64,000 nt of DNA, taken from positions 3,127,501 through 3,191,500 of the forward strand of contig NC_059084.1 in assembly GCF_020497125.1 (NCBI RefSeq). Reading direction: 5' to 3'. The notes beneath the pieces were generated by a model that did not search any database, was not told the DNA's origin, and was given only the letters and a program-made list of their open reading frames with translations. Within the stretch, counting starts at the first letter, position 1, and each line of letters starts with the position of its first letter. Origin of the DNA: Mauremys mutica (Eukaryota; Chordata; Testudines; Geoemydidae). This document shows positions 20,397 through 33,345 of this stretch, piece by piece. The position numbers and the translations under genes were made by a program.

Positions 20397-22971
20397 ATCT
20401 GGGGTTCTCTGGCCAGGTAAAGGGTTATTCTACCCCACCCATCACCTATGGACGGGCCACTGGCTTTAAAGAAGTAGCTTTCAGTGTTGCAATGAATCTG
20501 TAAGGAAGTGCCCCCACCCAAGTCCCTGTTAAAGAGGCTGGGTTGGGTGTTGCTCCAGAAAACAAGGCTCTTCAAAGGCTTAGCCAGGTGCTTGTTGCCA
20601 ATAGCAGCTATTAGCTTCAGTTCTCTGCAGCCTGTGCCGTAGCAATAGAACTCGTTCCCTTCCCCAGCAGTGCCAGTTTGGTGGCCTGGACAGCGAGCCC
20701 TGCCTGCCTTCGCTGGGCGATGAAAATGTAAAGGGTCGGAAACGCTAGAACTGGGATGATTTGGAAACAGCCCCGAGTCCACGCCTGGCCCCCTCTGCAA
20801 GCGCAGCGGGGATCGGTTCTGAGGCTCAGTGACCCCAAGCAATGGCTCCCGGCATCAGGGTGTGTCTACACTGCAGCTGGGCACGAGTCTCCCAGCCGGG
20901 CTTCACAGCCCTGTGTTAGTGGGGTTTGTGCTCGGGTGCTCACAGAGCTGTGCAGACAGGCTGGAGTCTGGGCTGTGAACACTGGGGTGAGGGGGGGTTC
21001 AGAGCCCAGGCTCCAGCCCGAGCCACAACGGCCGCTCCTCTCTCTTGAATGCACTAGAGTGAGTCCAGCTGGCACAAAAGTTAGCCTGTCCCTCCGGTTA
21101 AGCTCCCTTTAGACTGGTGAGTTCGGAGAGCTCTTACTTCGCAGGCAGGAGTGTCCCGCTCATCACTGGGCTCACTGCTCTAACCAACCTGATTAAACAG
21201 GAATCCCAGCATGATCGGGGGCGGACTGAGATGTCCATCCACTTTAATTCCTTCCTTTCTTCCCATCCGTTCCACTGTCTCCAGGCAAAATTTCACCCTC
21301 AGGATACATGCAGTCAGCTGCCAATGAAATCAACGGGATGTGTGTGAGGACAGGAACTCCCTCGCTCCTGTCTTCATTCCTTCTCTTGGATTTCTCCCCT
21401 GCTCCCCCCTTCCTACCACTGCCCTCCCCTTACAGTCATTCCCTCTGCCCCAGCCCTACCGCGCTCATCAGACACAAACAAATCCTTCCCCAAAGAGTTA
21501 AAGATTCAGATGACAAAGAGACCATTTAAGAACCTTCGGCCCTTTCCATTGGAAAGCAAAAGTAATAATGGTTGGGATTTTTTTTTTAATGCCAGTGTGA
21601 AATAAATTGAAAAATTACCCATAAAACGCAGGTTTTCAGCAGCTGGCTCGGCTTTTCTTTCCATAAACAAACAAGCTGAAAGTAATGCCTTAAAGTGATT
21701 CAATTCCCAGATCTCTCGAGAATGTGTGTGTGCGTGTGGCGGGAGAGGGAACCCAGAGTGTGAGCATCTCCTAGTGTGTATGTGTACGTGTAAGGGAAGG
21801 AGCAGATCATTCCATGAGTGTGTCAGCTTCGCTGTGTGTATGTGTGAGGGTGAAGCGGGACATTCCATGTGTGAGTGTGTGACAATGCGTGTCTGCGTTT
21901 ACTGGCTGGAGCTGGGTGTGGCTATGCACGTTCGTGGGGTTTGTGCCTCAATACACAGCTGCTGCTGGAAATGTATGTCTGCTGCTGTTGCTTTTGCTAT
22001 GCTGCGGAAAATCCTTTCCAGCCACAGGGCATGTCCCAACCCCACAGCTGTCTAGATTCGGTACCCTCCAGATTGATTTAAACATCAAGACAAAGAGACC
22101 TTCATGGCCAATTATTCAGCCAGTTTAATTGTACCTTTCTGAGCTCATCTAATTTATACGCACACAACACACAAAAACCAATGGGGACCCGTGGGTGCAG
22201 ATCTCCATTTTGCTTGAGTGACTGCACGTTGTGCACATGTGAAATGGATGTACTCGTGCAAATTCCTGGGTGCAGTTAGGAAGGCCTGCTGAAAATCTAG
22301 CCCTAAACAGGCAAAAGAAGAACTCTCTGCCCTGCATTTGCTCTCTGGGTTAAGCACAAAGTACAGTAGGTCAGACAGCTGGTTAGTGTTACGGAGAGAG
22401 GCTACTGTCTGATGGTAAGAATGATAACACGGATCGGGGCAGAAAAACATAAGGACAAATACTTTTTAGATGGTGCCCCGCATAATTGTCCCTCCCTGTA
22501 GGACAGAGGGACCAGTGTAATACAGTAGCATAATGGGAGGAGCTGCTAGGGCTGGTCTCTGAAACATGGAAAACTTTCTGGAGGTGACATCAGCTATCAC
22601 CATGGTAACTGCCCAGCGTGCACCCTCTTTATCTGGAGGTGGAGGGGATCTAGGATAGAGAATGTTTAAATCATGAGTTGTGGATGAGCTTGGTCCAAAG
22701 AGGGTCAATGTCTCTGCAACTTCTCAGAACGTGCTCAAGGGAGCGGGAATGAAGACTAGGTGACCCTGGGCTTCCCAAGAGGCCCTCTGGCACACAATTA
22801 TACCGCAGCAGTCTAGTGGCTCAGCCTAGTGCTGGGGGAGGAAGTTACTGAGCATGTTTGTTAGAGAAAAGTTTTACTCCTTTGAGTATTCAGGGCTGCG
22901 GCTCCTGGAAAATGCAAATTTGTTATTGAGGTTTTTGAAGATTTGCTTGTATGATGTTTCCATGTCTTTCA
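20397..22971. other. Unassigned flank with a TG-rich tract
   Basis: No gene. At 21723-21890 TGTGTGTG-type runs are interspersed with GAGGG blocks, a decayed (TG)n tract that opens chance cysteine-rich frames. Confidence 0.5.
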
Positions 22972-23040
22972 CAGAATCATAGACTATTAGGGTTGGAAGG
23001 GACCTCAGGAGGTCATCTTGTCCCACCCCCGCTTTGTCCC
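22972..23040 (-). mobile_element. CR1 LINE 3' terminal fragment
   Basis: AGAATCATAGACTATTAGGG and TTGGAAGGGACCTCAGGAGG are the CR1 3' end in reverse. Fewer than 70 bases remain. Confidence 0.88.
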
Positions 23041-24444
23041 AGTCTGTGCTTGTGGAATACTGGTATGAATACATTTTCCTTTCTCGTGTCATTCAGAGAG
23101 TTCATCACGCAAAGGGGAAAGGCTGAGAATGCTAAACCTAGCGTCTTTTGATCCACCTTTGGGTCATGCTCAAGTGTGGGATGGATATCAGGATGCATTT
23201 TTGGCGAGATTTCCATAGTTGTGCAGCTGCATGCACAAAGTGTTCCTGCAGTTTTGTGTGTAAAATGAATGCAAACTTGCATGCCTACCTGTGCGTACCA
23301 TCCCACTGCCATGACGGCACTCACACATCCAGCAATTCCACGGTAAATTGGCTATTTGTGCAAGGAGTAACCCAAGTGGTGTGAGCAATGCTGGTTGGTG
23401 TACACACAAATTGTACATGCAGTTTGCACATGCAACTGCATGCCTAACCCTCTGTCTGTAGAAGCTGATAAACACGGGTGCTAGGGCAACAGAAATATGA
23501 ATACTCTCCAAACAGCTGTTGCAGACTGTTGAGCCAGTGCCTGGGTGTGATGTCTGATACACTCAATGGGACAATTTGTTGCTGATGTAAACCCATAACA
23601 GTCAGTAGAGTAATCCCAGCATCATTCATTTATTCATTTTAGTACCATCCTGCTGACACTCACTTCATCTCATTGTCTCAGGTCTTTAAGCACCAGCTTC
23701 TGAGGAGCTGATTCTCACATTAATATTGGTCACATCTGTAGTTTCATTTCCTCGACTCCTCATGGAAACAGTCTGAGTAAATGGAAATCTAATGTGCTGT
23801 CCTGGGGACTGACCATAAAACAACATGAAGGGGGCATAGAGGTGCCCCCTCCCTGCCCATTATCCCAACATTGGCACAAGTGAATTAAATCTCAGGCAAG
23901 CTGCATCTCCCATATTAAAACTTCCCTCGTGCCTGGCTAGTACTGAGCTGAAGCCCCCTTGTAAATCAAACCATTTGTGAGACACCGAAGCAGTTCTTCT
24001 CTGACGGGTCATAACATTATTCAGTACATAACATACATCTGACATACTTAAGCTCAGAAAAATCCTCCTTCAAACCCCCAGCCTTTATCTTCCCATTTTC
24101 CCCAGATCTATGTCTTTTGTATCTTTAATTGAAACTGACAACTATTCCTGAAAAACAACCCCAAAGTCAGATCTATTAAAAAGGTGAGATAAAATTTTAT
24201 GAGTCTCAGAGTTGGGTTTTTTTCAGTTACCAGACCTGTGCTGTTTTCTAAGATGAGTAGAAGCCCTAGAGCAGAATCTCTGTCCTGCCCTCAGTTTGTT
24301 GACAAGATTTCCCTATATTACAAGGAACACAAATTTCAGAATGCATACCATCAGCTTCCATTATCTTCTCTTTGGTGGCCAGCTGCTTGCTTCTCACACA
24401 GAAACATTTGGGGTTTAGTGGAAGTAGAGGGAATCCTTTAGCAA
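23041..24444. other. Unassigned upstream flank
   Basis: No gene or repeat recognised. The sequence is rich in TGCA/GCATGC steps at 23215-23440. Confidence 0.4.
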
Positions 24445-24650
24445 TGATCCTGAGCTAGGGTGTTGTTATTTGTGGCTGAGATCAGGGCCCGATTGTGCTA
24501 GGTGCAGTACAAACATATAGTCTCTACCCCCAAAGTTTGCAATCAAAATAAACAAAAGAAAGGCAGTATTATTATCTATGGTAGAACCAGGAACGGAACC
24601 CAGAACTCTAGTCCTGTGCCTTAACCACAAGAACCATTCGGGTGGGTTCT
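24445..24650 (-). repeat. Old LINE/SINE 3' end (L2/MIR-like)
   Basis: ATTGTGCTAGGTGCAGTAC, TAGTCTCTACCCCCAAAG and GGAACGGAACCCAGAACTC are diverged blocks of ancient repeats in reverse order. Confidence 0.5.
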
Positions 24651-27003
24651 GAGTACTGGTGAAAATGCGGACGAATACTGACATTTTCACAAATGTTCGT
24701 GGGTGTGGCCGCTCCCCTGAAAACTCGTTCTGGGAATGAACAATTTGTTATTTGCTATTTAAGCAGTCACTCGGTTTTGGTTCTTCTGTTTCAAAAGTTT
24801 TAGATCCCCTGTCAGGGAATGCAAATGATACCATGTGACATAGGCAACCAATCACACACCTCAGTTACCAAGTGACCCGTTCATGAACATTCCATAGGCT
24901 GAAATTTGTTTGCATGAACCCATCCAGCAAATATGTATGAATAAGGATTGCACTGAAGAAGTTCAGGAATGATTTGCAAACCCCAAGAACAAAGGACTAA
25001 ATATATCTGAGTATTAGTCCCAATGAGTAATTCCACCATCTCTCCTCATCTCACCCGCTCAGAAGGGAATGGAACACTGCCATTTTTTTTCACTTTAATT
25101 TTTGGAAGAGGTTTGTGGCCCACCAAAATAATTAATGGTCGAAGACACCCACGCAACAGTCCTGTCTAACATATGTTACTGGTGGGGGGAGGGGAGTCCA
25201 TTATTTTTTCTCAAGATCCAAATTTATTGGTTAAGATACAGTCAAGATCTGGACTCCAGAGAAAATAATTTAAAAAACTAACAATAATGATAATAATAAT
25301 AATAAATCAAAAGATTTCAGGATCTGTTCAAAACCATCTGGCAATCCGGATTTGGACCACGGCCCACCCTGCTGTAGGATCTCAAGGCTTTTCACACATA
25401 AGCTTGTGCTGGATGAAGGAGGGACCATTTGATATTATTATGGAATTGTTCAGCGCCAAACTTGGTAAGAAAACAGAGAAGAAATGCGTGCAATGGGGTA
25501 TTTGGCTTAGGACAGTGCAGTGAAATGAGAGAAAGAGATTTCTGGAGCTTGTTGAAAACAGAGGGATGAATGTAATGATGGAAGAAAAGAAGAAGGAGAA
25601 ATTCTGATGGAGCTGCCAGGAATGAAACAGACAATTTCACCCTAGATACACTCAACATTTTTATGGATGTATTTGTGTTGGAGTAAACATTGGAAGAGAG
25701 ATTTCCAAAAGGAGAAACTCAAGTGCATCCAAAACAATGAATATGGGTTTGATCAGTGAAGGATTTGAATGGATGGCCATGGATAAGGATGAAAAATAGT
25801 CAGCATTCTTCTTCCATCATAACAACCCCAGATGGTTGGATGGTAGCAGCCCATTCCCCACAAGAATGGAAATTCACAGCAGCTCGCATACCAGTGTTTC
25901 AAAAGCAGTTTCTCTAGTAAGTGTGTGTGGTTACAGCACATTTCAAAGGAAATGTTGGAGCTCTCTCCCTCCGCTTCTCAGCTCTGCAGCTGATCCATCA
26001 ACAGCACAGCAACTCTGGGTTCTTCAAAGAGCGCCACCTTCCTCCATGACACCGAGATGAGCTTTGTGTCATTAAAGCTTATTGGAGCAGAAGGTGAGCC
26101 ACTTTGTCCTGCATCCTCACTGCTGCTGAGGAGCTGGGCCAATGAATTCCACTGGTGCAAGTGAGAGGAGAATCAAGTCCTTAGTCTGGTTAAGTGAACT
26201 CCATCTACAGTTAGTCACAGTTCCTGAGGTGACATCCCTTCTCACCCTTTGTGAGCTCCCCACTCAAGTCTCAGGCCTCTAGCCATCCCCTTTCTCTGAG
26301 AGGAGACTCAAGATCTTTCCCTCCATGTTCAGACTGTAGGCTGCAGACTCCTGCAGTTCACTGGGAGTATCTTAGCAGGTCTGACTTGAGTCCTGTTCTC
26401 CCGGGGGCAAAGACAGCAAGCGGCCAGCTCTCATGCAGCAAGGTTCTAGCTATTCGAAACAAAAGCATTGCAGAGAAAACATAATGAAAACAATACACGG
26501 CTTATATGCACGTCCAGTGTGCCAGGCACTTCCCCTTCTTCCACACGGAGCCCTGATAGCACCATCCCACTTCGGGCCCTTTACACAGCACCTGTCTCTC
26601 CTGGTCATGGCTTCATGTCAGTTCCTGGAGCGAGTGAGAGCGACCTTCTCCCAGATCAGGGCTGTCAGTGTTTTGTTCCTTGCCTGCCAAGCCTCTTGAA
26701 TCAGGTCAGACCAATCCATGCTACACCCCAAGGGCTGTAACTTCCCCAGACTTGTTCCCTGCATTAGGGATTTGCATTAATTACCCTCCCCCTGTGACTT
26801 CAGTTCCTGCAGAAACATCGGTTAGCTGCCCTACTGAGCCAGGAACTCAGTCACTGGCCAGCTCCTAAGGACACACCGAACATTTTGGAAGTAGATGCAA
26901 TAGCCTTGGAATAGTCCATATGTCTGTGGCATCTGTCCCAGCTCAATATAATAGTCTCTGATGAGTCATGCTTCCAAAGCATCGCATTTGTCCTTAGCCG
27001 ACA
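24651..27003. other. Unassigned A/T-richer flank
   Basis: No gene. A short (TAA)n-like tract lies at 25276-25305. Open frames are short and featureless. Confidence 0.45.
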
Positions 27004-27442
27004 GTTCACAGAGTCAAAGATTTTAAGGCTAGACAGTATCATTGTAATAATCTAGGCTAGTGCTTCTCAAAGCTGGTCAGCCGCTTGTTCAGGGAAAGCT
27101 GGGCCAGTTCGTTTACCTGCCGCGTCCATGGGTTCGGCCAATCGCAGCTCCCACTGGCCGCGGTTCGCCGCTCCGGGCCAATGGGAGCTGCTGGAAGCAG
27201 CGTGGGCTGAGGGACGTACTGGCCGCCGCTTCCAGCAGCTCCCATTGGCCTGGAACAGCGAACCGCAGCCAGTGGAAGCCGCGATTGGCCGAACCTGCGG
27301 ACGCGGCAGGTAAACAAACCGGCCCGGACTGCTAGTGGCGGACCAGCTTTGAGAAGCACTGATCTAGGCTGACCTCCTATGTAACACGAGCTAACAAATT
27401 TCAGCCAGTTACTCCTGACTTGAGCCCAATAACTTGTTCAAT
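27004..27442 (-). mobile_element. CR1 LINE 3' end interrupted by a hAT element
   Basis: The left piece (27004-27057) and the right piece (27370-27442: GACCTCCTATGTAACAC, then AGCCCAATAACTTG) are halves of one CR1 3' end in reverse orientation. The hAT element at 27058-27361 separates them, and the halves join cleanly once it and one ATCTAGGC are set aside. Confidence 0.75.
27058..27361. mobile_element. Non-autonomous hAT element, palindromic, 304 bp
   Basis: The ends read TAGTGCTTCTCAAAGCTGG and CCAGCTTTGAGAAGCACTG. These fit the CAGTGnTTCTCAAA termini of Charlie-like hAT elements, with one change at the left. The flanks are ATCTAGGC at 27050-27057 and 27362-27369, a perfect 8-bp duplication. 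The interior is GC-rich and largely self-complementary: GGGCCAATGGGAGCTGCTGG (27176) pairs with CCAGCAGCTCCCATTGGCC (27232). No coding capacity. Confidence 0.9.
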
Positions 27443-27481
27443 AACAGTTCAGCTGGCAGTGTCTATAAGCTTCCTTTATAC

Positions 27482-27605
27482 TAGGGTGACCAGATGTCCC
27501 GATTTTATAGGGACAGTCCCGATTTTGGGGGCTTTTTCGTATATAGGCTCCTATTACTCCCCACCCCCTGTCCCGATTTTTCAGACTTGCTGTCTGGTCA
27601 CCCTA
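27482..27605. mobile_element. hAT-type MITE, copy 3 (124 bp)
   Basis: TAGGGTGACCAGATGTCCCG begins it and GTCTGGTCACCCTA ends it. The duplication CTTTATAC is perfect (27474-27481 and 27606-27613). Confidence 0.93.
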
Positions 27606-27613
27606 CTTTATAC

Positions 27614-29140
27614 ACTTTAAACAGGGCAGAGAGACAGGAACAAGAACCCACTGTGGGGTTAGGACCTTCACCCCCACAAGCCCTTGACTGTAGGTCCTAT
27701 CCAGAAAATGCTGTGCTCCCAGCAGGAAGCCCCCACCCCTGGCACCATTCTCTGGCATGGATCGACCTGGAATAAGGCAGCAGTGAGCCACTCCTGGGGA
27801 GGCACTGGGCTACCGAGTCTGAGAGGGGAGATGGAGACAGTGTTGGGACAGGCTTCTGCAGCACCGAGGAAAAGTCCGGTCCTGGCTGGAGCTTCACGTC
27901 TGACCCACCCACGCTCGCTGGGCCCAAACCTGAAGCCTCACACTACTGCCAATTCGTTTGATATGCATAATGTTACCCAGAGTGCTTTGCACTAGGGCAC
28001 TGAAATTGCCCTCTCCATTCAGGGATTTCTGCTGTTTTTAATGTGGCTTGAACCTCTGAGCCAGTGTCTAATGGGGTACACTGGCCCTTTCACACCGACG
28101 AGGGCGGTCTCCAGGGCAGGGGTTTCTCTGCGGAGACCCAGGGCATGCAGGAGGCAGGGCTGAGAGAGAGAGGAAGTGGTCCCAGTGGTGGAACCCAGGC
28201 TGCTGACCTTGTCTGGGGTGTGGGACTGGCGTTTTGAAATGTGGGTGGGGCCAGGTTCTCCTCTCCCTCAGCCAGCCCGAGGGAACCCTGGCAAGTGCAG
28301 ACCCAGGGTGGCTGGGATTTGTGAGTGTTCCCAGTGGGGCATGCTGGGAAAGGGGCCAGGCTTAAACAGCCTCCTTCCCTCACAGCTGGGGTGACTGGAG
28401 GGAACTGGGCTCGGCCTCCTCTGAGACAGGGCGAGCTCTGCTTGGGTTTGATGACTGGATCTCCAGCGAGGGGCTGGGCAGAAGTGCCTGAGGGGAAGAA
28501 ACCCCAGGATAGGGCCGTGCTGTTGGGTTAACTCCAGAGGTGTGGCTTGCTGCGAAAGCTTGGCTGCATTTTCAGCGCCGTAAATCTGAGCAAGTCCCCA
28601 CCTCCCCTTCTCAAGCAAGAGCAGCCCGAATTGTCTGCCACTGACGCGAGCAGCTTAGAAGACCTTGATCCAGCCCCAGGGCTGCGGCCCAGTGGAATTC
28701 AAGGGTAATCAGAAGCAGATCCTGTTTGCAGCCACACCTGGGCTACATACATAGGCACCGATTAATTCCTCTCATTGCAACGGATTCTTTCGGCTGGAAG
28801 GGATGCCCGCCCTGACCCATCTCACATGATTTTGCAAAACAAGCTACAGCAGAAGCCAGGCGGCTTTTCTGTATCTGGGCACTGACACCCTCCCGGGTCA
28901 GAAAGGATGTGGTGACACTGACACTATAACTGTCATTCCATCGCCCAACCAAACAGACCAGTGCAGCTCCTTTGCTTCCAGTAGCCCAACTTTGGCTTCT
29001 GCTCTTCACACAGGAGATGAGGCTAGGCAAGAAGCTTAAATCAGAGCTTTCAGGAGGGGCTTGCCTCTACTTTGCTCCCCACCAAGAAGGCGGAGCCAAT
29101 TTTCTGATGCTTGTGGGACCCCACTTCCTGGATGGGGCCC
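27614..29140. other. Unassigned upstream flank
   Basis: No gene or clear repeat. GC-rich chance frames at 28090-28620. Confidence 0.4.
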
Positions 29141-29148
29141 AAAGATGC

Positions 29149-29408
29149 AGGGGCGGCTCCAGGCACCAGCACGCCAAGCGCGTGCTTAGGGCGGCAAGCC
29201 ACTGGGGGCGCTCTGCTAGTCGCCGTGAGGGCGGCAGGCAGGCTACCTTCGGCGGCTTGCCTGTGGAGGGTCTGCTGGTCCCGCGGCTCCGGTGGACCTC
29301 CCGCAGGCTGCCCCCAAATTCGCAGGACCGGGGACCTCCCGCAGGCAAGCCGCCGAAGGCAGCCTGCCTGCCGTGCTTGGGGCCACAAAATACCTAGAGC
29401 CACCCCTG
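29149..29408. mobile_element. Non-autonomous hAT-like element, 260 bp
   Basis: The ends CAGGGGCGGCTC and GAGCCACCCCTG are inverted. The flanks CAAAGATG (29141-29148) and CAACGATT (29409-29416) agree at 6 of 8 positions, a decayed duplication. The GC-rich interior is partly palindromic (TTCGGCGGCTTGCCTG against CAGGCAAGCCGCCGAA). Frames through it on both strands are products of the palindrome. Confidence 0.78.
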
Positions 29409-29416
29409 CAACGATT

Positions 29417-30204
29417 CCACCGGGTATTGAGCATGGACAGAAACTGAACATCTTAAAATAAAATCCTGCAGCACCAAGAGATCCATTTGGAATTTTTGTT
29501 CTCCGTAGATCCAGCCGTGGTGTGAGCCCGGCTGTCAAAGTGCTCTACGATTGCGGAGGAGTTTTGGTGCCAGAACAGAAGCAAATATGAAAAATGGAAT
29601 GTGTATTGAGCAGTGATGGAGGAAGGGAGGTAGGGGAGGAGAAGAGAAACAGATGGGGAGTAGAGAGGGAAAGGAGGGAAAGGGAAGGAAGGTTTGGTGT
29701 TGAAACGGCAATCCTCCTTACTGCCTGCTGAGCAGATTCCCCAGGTTTATTTGATCTCTTTACTTTCGTCCCTTTGAGGTAGAATATATTAAATAGCCTG
29801 ACTTTATATAATGGAAATAATTGAAACAATACTTTTATTTTACGGCCGCTACTTGCCATGATTGCAGACAGCAGAGGCCTGACTCCTATAGGTGGTCAGG
29901 ACAGAAACCGCCCTCGGCACTAGCTCACTGGTTATTGTTGACACATGTAGACAGCATCTTCCAGTTTTCTTACAGCTGTCAAAATAGAACACAGGGCAGG
30001 AGCTCCCGGCGGCCAGGACTCCACGTCTGGGTGGCACTGGACCATGTTCAATCTGCTTGGCCTACAACACCGCCTGTGCAAAGCTGCGTGCCGGCACAGG
30101 GACCTCAGTTCCACTGCCATCAGGGAGAGAGACTCCAGGGGCTGGGGCTGGCTCAGGCATTGAGCCCTGGGGTCAAGGTGCTCTCCAGAGAGCGTAGAAG
30201 GGGA
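29417..30204. other. Unassigned upstream flank with purine-rich tract
   Basis: No gene. At 29611-29695 there is a GGA/GAA-rich purine tract, which opens chance frames on the other strand. Confidence 0.45.
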
Positions 30205-30450
30205 AGGAAGGATGGCCTAGTGGTTGGGAGGTGGGGGCTAACCTAGGCCTTGTGAGACCTGAGTTCAGTTCCCTCCTCAGCTACAGGCTTCCTGTGTGAC
30301 TTGGGTAAGTCACTTACTCTCTCTCTGGGCCTCAGTTCCCAACCATCAAATGGAGAAAACAGCCCCGCCCTGCTGCATGGGGATGTTAACGCTTGTGAGG
30401 CTCTCAGATGTGATGGGGTCAGATAAATACTGTAGCTAGGCAGACAGAAT
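30205..30450 (+). repeat. MIR-type SINE, nearly full core
   Basis: GATGGCCTAGTGGTTGGGAG, TGTGTGACTTGGGTAAGTCA, CTGGGCCTCAGTTCCC, ATCAAATGGAGAAAAC and the tail near GTTAACGCTTGTGAGG follow MIR order. Confidence 0.85.
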
Positions 30451-30743
30451 CTCAGCAACGTATGAGGGGCCAGCTGCCGTCAGGCATGTTAGGCCATATC
30501 CAGTGCCTGACTAAGGCAGAGCCCAGAGCCCCCAGCTCCTGAGATCAGAATCTCACCTTTCATGTCAAATGGAAAAAGTTACCAGCCCTTCTGGAGGCCA
30601 AGAAAAGCTTGGACCTGTGACCCAAGTGCAACTGTTGCCTGCCTGAATCTGCAGCCAGCCTGAACTAATCACTCCATGGGGTGTGACCTGCCCTGTTCAT
30701 CCTAACTCTGAAACCTGCTGCCATCCCAAACAGGGGCAGGGTG

Positions 30744-30867
30744 TAGGGTGACCAGATGTCCTGATTTTATAGGGACAGTCCTGATTTTTGGGTCTTTTTA
30801 TTATATAAGCTCTGTTACCCCCCGGCCTCCCGGCCCGATTTTTCACATTTGCTGTCTGGTCACCCTA
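30744..30867. mobile_element. hAT-type MITE, copy 4 (124 bp)
   Basis: The terminal repeats TAGGGTGACCAGA and TCTGGTCACCCTA are perfect. The duplication GCAGGGTG is perfect (30736-30743 and 30868-30875). Confidence 0.93.
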
Positions 30868-30875
30868 GCAGGGTG

Positions 30876-33239
30876 TGCCAGGCGGGGTGTGCTTATACTC
30901 ATGTTAATCCCACTCAGACCAGCCTCTGTTCCTAGACTGGACTCGATGCAATCCCACCCCTTGTCCGTCCTAGGAGGAGCTGTGAGAAACCGCACTGAGA
31001 AGGAGGCAAGGACTGGGGAGCAGCTTCCCAGCCTCATTTCCTGATCACCTCCCCTGCAGGAGGGTAGATACAGGCTGGAGGCCTCAGGCCCTGGCCAGGG
31101 AACCATCTTTGTGCTGCAAAAGCTGCCCTCCCATTAGCAGAGCTTCCTTTTTTATCTCTGCCAGAGGAAATAAACTCCCCCCCCCCCCGCTTTGCTCACT
31201 CCTCAGAGGCCTGGCTGCTGGGGAGACAGGAGCAGGGCTGTGTCTGTCAGCATGAGGCAGGGAAGGTGGGAGGGGAACGGGACAGAACCAGACGGGGGTG
31301 GGTTCTAAGGCTGCTCCCGTTGGCACCCAGGAGGTGCTCCTACGCCTTGGATCAGAGCATGAGCCAGCGAAAATGGGGGTGGGAGGAGACAAAGGAAAGC
31401 CACGTGAGGGACAGCAGAGTCCTTTCCGCACTGTACTTGTCTGTGAGTGTTTCAGACCCAGATGCCGATGGGCTTAGGTGACAGGCGAGAGAGAGCGCTC
31501 TGAATAACGCCTCGGAGAGACGCCGAATCTCTTCCCCCTTCCTGGGATCCGGGCCATGTGGCTGGGAATCATGGGAGGGATCACACCTCCGTCATCCTAA
31601 TCAGAACCAGGAGAGCCTCACCCCATCACCAGTGCTGGCAGCTCCCCAGGGAGGGGGCAGAATGAGGTCAGTGGTTATCTCTTCCCATTGACAGAAAGTC
31701 TGGTAGAAGAGAGATTGATGCCCCTAGCGCGGCTGAGTCTAGCCAGGCCATGAACCTTTATGGAAAGGAAAGTATGCTTTTATCTTCCCTTCGCTCCCCA
31801 CTGCCAAAAGAAAATTAAAAAAACACCTTCAGGCAGTAGCTCAAATCCTCTTGCAGTTACCCGGCCCTGGCTGCTGCAATATCAATGAACTTTCTGTGCC
31901 CATTTCATATTATTTAGGCTTTTTTATTCATTCCAAAGTATACAGGGGCACAGCCCACATAACAACCATATACGTCCTGACCCCGCAGACACTTCCACAC
32001 GTGATCGTCCCATGGCCTTTAGCAGGACACATGCTGAAGCGTGTGTGGAAAGTTTTGCAGGATTAGGGGTTTACGACATATGTTCTTTTTCCCCCACCTG
32101 TATTGTCTGCTCTGTTCCTAGTTGCTTTTCACTGTTCATTTGCTTTTATTTACATGCCTCCAGACAGTGAAAAATCTCCATTTCACCCCGTGCAGACAGC
32201 CAGTTTCAATAGCCAGTTCGGGGAGCTGACTAGCTTGGGTTGCCAGTTTAGCTGGGGAATGGCTCATTTGTTTACAAACGTTTTCCATTAGAAATTGTAC
32301 AGGAAAATCAGCATAAACATTTCACTTGGCCTTCAGGGCTTGGAAATCAATTGGTTTTACGAAATCTAAATTTGGGGGTCAGAAATGGCATCGGTTGATA
32401 TAGTTCATGGGTGTCGCGCAGCCTGGGGAGAGGGGAAGGCAAGGTGGATTTGAACCAACTTTGCACCCCCCTGATCCGGAGCTGACGAAGCTCCTGGAAT
32501 AACTGAGCCAGCCCTCGGGGGTTACCGCAGACCCTGGGCTGTAGAACTGCCTGGAATCTCCGCAGCTCTGTGTGCTTTGGCCTCACACTCAACATGCCCC
32601 ACTATGCCAGGCTACGGGAGCTCGGCAGTGCTGGGAACAAGCTGGCCCAGGAATCCGGAAGCCCTGGGGTCCCTGGCTTTGGGGCAGATCACATGGCAGG
32701 GCTATCCCAGAGCTTCGGTCCCTGGAAGCCCTGGCAGACTTGCTTTTGAAATGCTGCATGTGTTCCAAATTTCTAAGACGTTCTATCACCCTTAACGGGA
32801 AAGATGACAGCCAGCCCTGCTGCTTGTTCTTTGAAAATCAGAACTGTCACAGCCAAAACAATTGTAAAAAAACCCCATTTTTCCAAGAAAAACTAAATGG
32901 CTGTATTTCCCTGCCTCTTGGAAATCCTCCAAAATGTGGGACTTCTCCCAAACCCTGAGCCACTTCTCTGCTAGACTGAGAGCACCCGAGGGTCGGAAAT
33001 GAAGACAACAGACTGGCAAAGATGCTACGCTTTGAACCTTCTTGCTGTGGGACACAAGTATAAATGCTGGAACTGGAGCAGACTCTTTGCTGAGCGAAGG
33101 CAGGTTTGCGAGCCCTGGCAAAAGCTAAGCATGCTGGCCATGGCCTGTCTGACTTAGGTACTTCTATGGCCCCCATAACCAAAATATCTGAGCACCTCAC
33201 GTTTTTAATCCTCTTTTAACCCTTATTTGTCCTTACAAA
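30876..33239. other. Unassigned upstream flank
   Basis: No gene. A C-run of about 10 occurs at 31178-31187. Short frames only. Confidence 0.45.
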
Positions 33240-33345
33240 TACCTGTGAAGTAGAGAACTGCTATTATTCTCACTTCACAGCTGGAGAACTGAGGCACAGA
33301 GACTCAGTGACACGCCCCAGGTCACACAGGAAGGATGTGCCAGCC
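33240..33345 (-). repeat. MIR-type SINE
   Basis: TTCTCACTTCACAGCTGGAG, AACTGAGGCACAGAGA and CAGGTCACACAGGAAGG follow MIR blocks in reverse. Confidence 0.8.

Noticed and set aside
21723..22064. Cysteine-rich open frame resembling a secreted peptide
   Set aside because: Arises from a decayed TGTGTG tract (TGT/TGC codons), with no splice or start signals.
27060..27359. About 90-100-residue frames on both strands
   Set aside because: Produced by the inverted-repeat hAT element, so they mirror each other.
29050..29538. 162-residue minus-strand frame and its antisense partners
   Set aside because: Run through the palindromic interior of the hAT-like element at 29149-29408.
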